Assembly: GCA_946478985.1 (NCBI GenBank)
Contig: CAMLDZ010000082.1
Span: 1 to 13,474, forward strand
From: an uncultured Solimonas sp.
GTDB taxonomy: Bacteria; Pseudomonadota; Gammaproteobacteria; Nevskiales; Nevskiaceae
Length of the DNA stretch: 13,474 nucleotides
Reading direction: 5' to 3'
A program made the position numbers and the translations under genes. Positions 9,707 through 13,474 of this stretch are shown one piece after another (the first letter of the stretch is position 1; every line of letters starts with the position of its first letter). The notes below the pieces were generated by a model. It had not been told where the DNA came from and made no database searches. It worked only from the letters and a program-made list of their open reading frames with translations.

Positions 9707-9770
9707 CTGGCCATGGTGCAAAGGCGCACCAGGACGCAAGGCCGCGTCGCCAGCTTCAAGGGAGGCTTGA
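9707..9770 (+). promoter_or_regulatory. Structured leader RNA: three-way junction plus a hairpin
   Basis: Stem P1 is CTGGC (9707-9711) with GCCAG (9749-9753). It encloses P2, TGGTGC (9714-9719) with GCACCA (9726-9731) and loop AAAGGC, and P3, GACGC (9733-9737) with GCGTC (9744-9748) and loop AAGGCC. GGC in the first loop (9723-9725) can pair with GCC in the second (9741-9743), a possible kissing contact. A separate hairpin follows: TCAAG (9756-9760) with CTTGA (9766-9770) and loop GGAGG. The element ends 31 bases before the ATG of the secreted repeat protein. The complementarity is plain in the sequence; regulation by it is inference. It fits no riboswitch class well. Confidence 0.45.
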
Positions 9771-9801
9771 TCCATCATCGATACCATCGTGAGGAGCAGC
9801 C

Positions 9802-10242
9802 ATGAAGCACGCGAAAACCATTGCGACACTCCTGCTGACCGTCACCCCGTTCGCCGCCACCACGGCGCTGGCGCAGACCGGCCAGTCGGGCCCCGACAAG
9901 ACACAGTCCACCATCGTCGACAAGCAGCAGGCGCAGCAGCAACAAGGCAGCGCGGGCGAGCCGCAGCGCGGCCATTCCGACGGGCTCAAGTCCGGCCCGG
10001 ACAAATCGCGAACCAAGATCATCAGCGAGGACGAGGCACGCAGGCAGGGCACGCTGGGTGTCCAGCACGGTGACAAGGTGCAGCTGGGCGCCAGGTCCGG
10101 CCCGGACAAGTCCAGGACCAAGATCATCAGCAAGGACGAGGCGCGCAAGCAGGGTACGCTGGGCCCCGACAGCGGCGGCAGCCAGCAAACCGGAGATGGC
10201 ACCGGTGCCGATGACAGCGGCAGCGGTAGCGGCGGGCGCTGA
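9802..10242 (+). CDS. Small secreted repeat protein, family not recognised
   Basis: I do not recognise this 146-residue protein. Residues 1-24 are a clear Sec signal peptide (MKHAKTIATLLLTVTPFAAT..., cleavage after ALA). There is no lipobox cysteine and no other membrane segment, so it is probably periplasmic or secreted. The mature part is hydrophilic, with two near-identical units SGPDKSRTKIIS(E/K)DEAR (64-86 and 99-121, each ending QGTLG) and a degenerate first unit SGPDKTQSTIVDKQQAQ (29-45). The C-terminal 25 residues are Gly/Ser/Asp/Gln-rich and probably disordered. The mature part has no cysteine. GAGGAG five bases before the ATG is a strong ribosome site. It stands alone between a probable terminator and a convergent kdoO. 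Role unknown; an envelope or extracellular binding function is only a guess. Confidence 0.82.
   Translation: MKHAKTIATLLLTVTPFAATTALAQTGQSGPDKTQSTIVDKQQAQQQQGSAGEPQRGHSDGLKSGPDKSRTKIISEDEARRQGTLGVQHGDKVQLGARSGPDKSRTKIISKDEARKQGTLGPDSGGSQQTGDGTGADDSGSGSGGR
9991..10164 (+). repeat. Two 69-base in-frame repeats, 105 bases apart
   Basis: Copies at 9991-10059 and 10096-10164 encode the two SGPDKSRTKIIS units. They differ mostly at third codon positions (for example AAATCG against AAGTCC for Lys-Ser) with only a few conservative changes. The duplication is therefore old enough to have drifted while the protein sequence was kept. Confidence 0.85.
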
Positions 10243-10261
10243 GCAAGCCCGCCGGCAAGGG

Positions 10262-10292
10262 CCGCGGAGCTGCGTCGCGCGCAGCTCCGCGG
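10262..10292. terminator. Perfect 13-bp hairpin between convergent genes
   Basis: CCGCGGAGCTGCG (10262-10274) pairs perfectly with CGCAGCTCCGCGG (10280-10292) around a TCGCG loop. It sits between the stop of the repeat protein (10242) and the stop of kdoO (10296), so it can act as a shared bidirectional terminator. No T-tract follows on either strand. Confidence 0.65.
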
Positions 10293-10295
10293 ACT

Positions 10296-11174
10296 TCACA
10301 CGAGCGCTCGTCCCGCCAGGCGTTCAAGCACTCCCAGCGGCGAGCGCTGCGGAAACTGCAAGGCGGCCACCGGCACGTAAAAAGTCTGTTCCAGCATGAA
10401 GCGGCCGCTGAGCACCGCATGCGAGACCTGATCGGAGTAGACGATCCAGGTTTCGCCCGGCTGGAATTCCACCGGCGTCTTCTGGACCTGCCGCTGGTAA
10501 TCCAGATCCGCCTTCATGCCGTCGTGCAGGTGCAGCATGTAGTGGTCGTAGTCGCTGCGCCGCGACTTGGTGACATGGCTCAGCGCCAGCAAGCGCGACT
10601 TGAGCGCGCTTGGTGCCGGCGCGCGCGGCCAGAAGCGCGCGGCGACGTCGGCGAACGGCTCGCCGAGGTTCCAGCGACGCGGCTGGCCATGCGGATTGAT
10701 GTTGTTGAAGAACCGCAGCAGGCGCTTGCCATGGATCGGCGTTGCCGGAAACGCATCGACGTGCAGGCGCGTATCGTCGTGGCGCCAGGACTTCGGCACC
10801 CGCCCAGCGATTTCCGCCGGGCGATAGCTGGCACGGCCGTCGATCAACTGGCCGCGATAGGCCGGCAGCAGCGCGGCGGCGAGCCGCTGCGTGAGCTGGC
10901 TGTAGCGCGCCAGCATGGCCGCCAACAGGGCTTCGGTCTGCGCATCGCCGGCGGCACCCTTGAGGCGCTGCCGCGCCGGGTCGTAGCCGACGTTCTTGCG
11001 CGCGCCGCTGAGCACGCCGTCCTGCAGCAGGGCCTGCTCCTGTGCCAGCAGCTCGAAGCGCAGCGGCAGGCGCAGCACCGCGCCGGATTCCAGCGCCTCG
11101 GTCGCATGCGCCGCCATCGGCGGCGGCACCGGCTGCTGCCAGTCGCGCAGTTCCAGCGTTTCGATCGGCGTCAT
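10296..11174 (-). CDS. kdoO: Kdo hydroxylase (Fe(II)/2-oxoglutarate dioxygenase)
   Basis: This is a predicted non-haem iron dioxygenase that hydroxylates the outer Kdo sugar of lipopolysaccharide at C3, giving Ko, with 2-oxoglutarate and oxygen as co-substrates. The function is known for KdoO of Burkholderia ambifaria and Yersinia pestis. The 292 residues carry the iron-binding HVD (H138, D140) in RLHVDAFPATPIHGKRLLRF and a likely distal His252 in SDQVSHAVLSGRFMLEQTFY, where R258 is a candidate 2-oxoglutarate ligand. FNNINPHG (156-163) and YDHYMLHLHD (209-218) fit the family as I remember it. There is no signal peptide, so it acts inside the cell. The frame stays open far upstream (to 12188) over the divergent gene; the ATG at 11174 is chosen because family sequence begins there. 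The assignment is by recall, not search. Confidence 0.85.
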   Translation of the reverse strand: MTPIETLELRDWQQPVPPPMAAHATEALESGAVLRLPLRFELLAQEQALLQDGVLSGARKNVGYDPARQRLKGAAGDAQTEALLAAMLARYSQLTQRLAAALLPAYRGQLIDGRASYRPAEIAGRVPKSWRHDDTRLHVDAFPATPIHGKRLLRFFNNINPHGQPRRWNLGEPFADVAARFWPRAPAPSALKSRLLALSHVTKSRRSDYDHYMLHLHDGMKADLDYQRQVQKTPVEFQPGETWIVYSDQVSHAVLSGRFMLEQTFYVPVAALQFPQRSPLGVLERLAGRALV

Positions 11175-11218
11175 CGACAGATCCAGACCGCTACCCGGCC
11201 GTCCAAAAGGGGGCGCCC

Positions 11219-11224
11219 AGTATA
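11219..11224 (-). promoter_or_regulatory. Likely -10 box of kdoO
   Basis: The minus strand reads CATTATACT, giving TATACT about 45 bases upstream of the kdoO ATG. It shares four bases with the plus-strand TATAAT of the divergent glycosyltransferase gene. No good -35 is seen at the expected place (around 11242-11247). Confidence 0.5.
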
Positions 11225-11226
11225 AT
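11221..11226 (+). promoter_or_regulatory. Likely -10 box of the glycosyltransferase-epimerase operon
   Basis: Perfect TATAAT, 38 bases before the glycosyltransferase ATG, predicting a leader of about 32 bases. The -35 region (around 11198-11203, GCCGTC) does not match consensus, which suggests a need for an activator or for non-standard recognition. Confidence 0.55.
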
Positions 11227-11264
11227 GAGCCGCCTGCCCTCACCCTATCGCCGCCACGCCCGCC

Positions 11265-12350
11265 ATGCTCAAGGTCCTGCACGTCGAAGCCGGCGAGAAC
11301 TTCTATGGCGGCGCCCGCCAGGTCGCGTTTCTCGTCGACGGACTGGCGCGACGCGGCATCGACAATCTGGTGGTCTGCCCGCGCGATTCGCTGACGGCGC
11401 GCCGCATCGCCGAACTGCCGGTACGGCTGCAGACGCTGCCGATGCGCGGCGATCTGGATCTCAGGCTGATTCCGCAGCTGCTGCGCCTGCTGCGCCGCGA
11501 GAAGCCCGACATCCTGCACCTGCATAGCCGCCGTGGCCCGGAGATCCTTGGCGCGCTCGCCGGCCGGCTGCACGGCACGCCGATCGTCTACTCGCGACGC
11601 AACGATCACGCGGAATCGCGCTTCGTCACGCGCTTCAAGTACCGGCTCTACGACCGCGTCGTGGCGATCTCGGCCTGCATCGGCGAGGTACTGGCTGAAT
11701 CCGGCGTGCCACGTAACAAGATTCGCGTCGTGCGCAGCGCCTTCAATGCCGAACAGGCAGTGCCGCTGAGCCGCGACGCGCTGCGCGGCGAGTTCGGCCT
11801 GCCGGCCGACAGCTTCGTCATCGCCGTGGTCGCGCAGCTGATCCGCCGCAAGGGACACGCCGTGCTGCTCGACGCGATGCCGCGGCTGCAGGCGGCGATT
11901 CCGCAGCTGCGCGTGCTGTTCTTCGGCAAAGGCGGCCTGCATGACGAGTTGCAGGCGTCGATCCATGAACGCGGCCTCGACGGGGTCGTTCACCTCGCCG
12001 GCTATCGCGAGGATCTGCCGTCGCTGTTGCCGGGCCTCGATCTGCTGGTCCACCCGGCGTTTGCCGAGGGGCTCGGGGTTTCGCTGCTGCAGGCGTCCAG
12101 CGCCGGCGTGCCGATCGTCGCCTCGCGCGCCGGCGGCATTCCGGAAGCCGTGCACGACGGCGTCAACGGCGTGCTGGTGCCGCCGCACGAGGTCGGGCCG
12201 CTGGCCGATGCCATCATCGCGCTGGCACAGGATCCGGCGCGCCGCGCGCAGATGGGCGCGGACGCCCGGCAGCTGATCGCCACTGCGTTCTCGGTCGATG
12301 CGATGGTCGAGGGCAATCTCGCCGTCTACCGTGAGTTGCTGGGCGCATGA
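11265..12350 (+). CDS. Glycosyltransferase family 4 protein, probably lipopolysaccharide core or surface glycan
   Basis: This is a GT-B retaining glycosyltransferase of 361 residues, predicted cytoplasmic or on the inner face of the inner membrane. The N-terminal domain starts [20 protein letters not shown], with the glycine loop of the acceptor side, then ILHLHSRRG and [11 protein letters not shown]. The C-terminal GT4 domain has [24 protein letters not shown] and [20 protein letters not shown] followed by [14 protein letters not shown], the nucleotide-sugar site. In the usual EX7E motif the first Glu is present (E268) but the second is Gln276. No ribosome site is evident before the ATG. Its stop overlaps the next gene by ATGA. 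Neighbouring kdoO and the epimerase suggest a lipopolysaccharide core role; the sugar transferred is unknown, possibly galacturonate. Confidence 0.88.
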   Translation: MLKVLHVEAGENFYGGARQVAFLVDGLARRGIDNLVVCPRDSLTARRIAELPVRLQTLPMRGDLDLRLIPQLLRLLRREKPDILHLHSRRGPEILGALAGRLHGTPIVYSRRNDHAESRFVTRFKYRLYDRVVAISACIGEVLAESGVPRNKIRVVRSAFNAEQAVPLSRDALRGEFGLPADSFVIAVVAQLIRRKGHAVLLDAMPRLQAAIPQLRVLFFGKGGLHDELQASIHERGLDGVVHLAGYREDLPSLLPGLDLLVHPAFAEGLGVSLLQASSAGVPIVASRAGGIPEAVHDGVNGVLVPPHEVGPLADAIIALAQDPARRAQMGADARQLIATAFSVDAMVEGNLAVYRELLGA

Positions 12351-13354
12351 AACTGCTCGTCACCGGCGCCGCCGGCTTCATCGGCTATTTCACCGCGCTG
12401 CGTCTGGCCGAGCGCGGAGACGAGGTGGTCGGCATCGACAACCTCAATGATTACTACGATGTCAGTCTCAAGCTCGCGCGTCTGGCCGAGCTGGAGAAGC
12501 AGCCGCGCTTCCGCTTCGCCAAGCTGGACCTGGCCGACCGCGAGGGCATGGCAAAGCTGTTCGCCGAAGAACGCTTCGACCGGGTGATCCACCTCGGCGC
12601 GCAGGCCGGCGTGCGCTACTCGCTGAAAAACCCGCATGCCTATGTCGACAGCAATCTCGTCGGCTTCATCAACGTCCTGGAAGGCTGCCGGCATCAGCGC
12701 GTCGAGCATCTGACGTACGCCTCGTCGAGTTCGGTCTACGGCCTCAACAGCACGATGCCGTTCTCGGTCCACCACAACGTCGATCATCCGGTCAGCCTCT
12801 ACGCCGCCAGCAAGAAGGCCAACGAGCTGATGGCGCATACCTACAGCCATCTCTACGACCTGCCGACCACGGGTCTGCGCTTCTTCACGGTCTACGGCCC
12901 CTGGGGCCGGCCGGACATGGCGCTGTTCCTGTTCACGCGGGCGATTCTCGACGGCAAGCCGATCGAGGTCTTCAACAACGGCGACATGGAGCGCGACTTC
13001 ACCTACATCGACGACATCGTCGAGGGCGTGCTGCGCAGTTCCGACCGGGTGGCGACCGCCAATCCCGACTGGTCCGGCGCGGCGCCGGAGCCGGGCAGTT
13101 CGTCGGCGCCGTATCGGCTTTACAACATCGGCAACAACCGGCCGGTGCGGTTGCTGCGCCTGATCGAGGTGATCGAGGATGCGCTCGGCCGCAAGGCGGT
13201 GAAGCAGTTGCTGCCGATGCAGCCGGGTGATGTGCAGCGGACTTGCGCGGATATCGATGCGCTGCAGTCGGCGGTGGGGTTTGCGCCGTCAACGCCGATT
13301 GAGGTGGGGGTAGCGCGGTTTGTCGAGTGGTATCGGGGGTATTACTCGGCTTGA
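12347..13354 (+). CDS. NAD-dependent sugar epimerase, UDP-glucuronate 4-epimerase-like
   Basis: This cytoplasmic extended short-chain dehydrogenase probably interconverts UDP-glucuronate and UDP-galacturonate. It has 335 residues, normal for the family. The NAD-binding motif TGAAGFIG (6-13) and [12 protein letters not shown] open the Rossmann fold. The catalytic elements are SSSSVYG (126-132) and YAASK (Y152, K156). [22 protein letters not shown] and [12 protein letters not shown] are typical of the UDP-glucuronate 4-epimerase (LspL/Cap1J) branch rather than GalE or dTDP-glucose dehydratase. It overlaps the glycosyltransferase by four bases, so translation is probably coupled, and it may supply that enzyme's donor sugar. 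The last 30 codons use more T- and G-ending third positions than the rest. Confidence 0.92.
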   Translation: MKLLVTGAAGFIGYFTALRLAERGDEVVGIDNLNDYYDVSLKLARLAELEKQPRFRFAKLDLADREGMAKLFAEERFDRVIHLGAQAGVRYSLKNPHAYVDSNLVGFINVLEGCRHQRVEHLTYASSSSVYGLNSTMPFSVHHNVDHPVSLYAASKKANELMAHTYSHLYDLPTTGLRFFTVYGPWGRPDMALFLFTRAILDGKPIEVFNNGDMERDFTYIDDIVEGVLRSSDRVATANPDWSGAAPEPGSSSAPYRLYNIGNNRPVRLLRLIEVIEDALGRKAVKQLLPMQPGDVQRTCADIDALQSAVGFAPSTPIEVGVARFVEWYRGYYSA

Positions 13355-13364
13355 ATTGATGTTT

Positions 13365-13382
13365 GGTGGGTTACAACTCACC
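13365..13382 (+). terminator. Hairpin after the epimerase gene
   Basis: GGTGGGT (13365-13371) pairs with ACTCACC (13376-13382) with one G-U pair and a TACA loop. A T-rich stretch (TTACTTGTTTT) lies a few bases downstream. It is a plausible terminator of the glycosyltransferase-epimerase operon. The word TGGGTTAC occurs twice here (13367-13374 and 13383-13390). Confidence 0.45.
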
Positions 13383-13411
13383 TGGGTTACTTGTTTTGCT
13401 GGGCTTGCCTT

Positions 13412-13474
13412 TCGCCCTGTGAGGCGACCTACTTCTCTTTGCTTGTGCAAAGAGAAGTAGGCAAGAGAAAGCAC
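13412..13474. repeat. Interspersed palindromic repeat element (runs to window end)
   Basis: There are two hairpins. TCGCC (13412-13416) pairs with GGCGA (13423-13427), and immediately after, a perfect 15-bp stem CCTACTTCTCTTTGC (13428-13442) pairs with its complement (13447-13461) around a TTGT loop. CAAGAGAAAGCAC follows to the edge. The base composition is much more AT-rich than the genes. I recall closely similar elements in many copies between genes of Xanthomonadales-type genomes. It may be a REP-like element or act as a terminator. Confidence 0.7.

Noticed and set aside
9707..9753. Purine riboswitch
   Set aside because: The three-way junction and loop pairing look similar, but the conserved junction bases that bind the ligand and the stem lengths are missing.
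11175..12188. Upstream extension of the kdoO frame
   Set aside because: The frame is open by chance opposite the GT4 gene; family sequence begins at 11174 and the extension has no homologous features.

Overview
This window looks like chromosomal DNA from a high-GC Gram-negative bacterium. Outer-membrane genes (a TonB-dependent receptor, lipopolysaccharide core enzymes, a Kdo hydroxylase) together with dbpA and ilvE suggest a gammaproteobacterium. The interspersed palindromic element at the right edge is of a type I remember from Xanthomonadales and Nevskiales-like genomes; that placement is an inference from memory. I see no phage, transposon, CRISPR, tRNA or rRNA sequence.

Layout. Bases 1-1853 (minus) hold the N-terminal part of a TonB-dependent receptor that runs off the left edge. 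About 900 bases of apparently non-coding DNA follow, with several palindromes and weak promoter-like signals. A MarR-like winged-helix regulator (2752-3312, plus) converges on an ilvE-hldE operon (minus, 5772 to 3411), which covers branched-chain amino acid transamination and ADP-heptose precursor synthesis. A family 9 glycosyltransferase (heptosyltransferase-like, 5922-6989, plus) diverges from ilvE and converges on dbpA, an RNA helicase of 50S ribosome assembly (minus, 8388 to 7006). Diverging from dbpA are a 53-residue Lys/Arg-rich protein and a RIO1-type kinase (plus).

The next gene encodes a small secreted, repeat-containing protein of no family I recognise (9802-10242). Its leader can fold into a compact three-way RNA junction plus a third hairpin. 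It converges on a Kdo hydroxylase (kdoO, minus, 11174 to 10296). KdoO is divergent from a family 4 glycosyltransferase, and the two -10 boxes overlap. That glycosyltransferase overlaps a UDP-glucuronate 4-epimerase-like gene by ATGA. The window ends in a hairpin and an interspersed palindromic repeat.

How the genes fit together. HldE (ADP-heptose), the GT9 enzyme (probable heptose transfer), KdoO (Kdo to Ko), the GT4 enzyme and the epimerase (probable UDP-galacturonate supply) form a loose lipopolysaccharide core neighbourhood. It is interrupted by a ribosome-related group (dbpA, small basic protein, RIO1 kinase). The parts least explained by known biology are the structured leader with its repeat protein, and the basic protein placed between dbpA and the RIO kinase.
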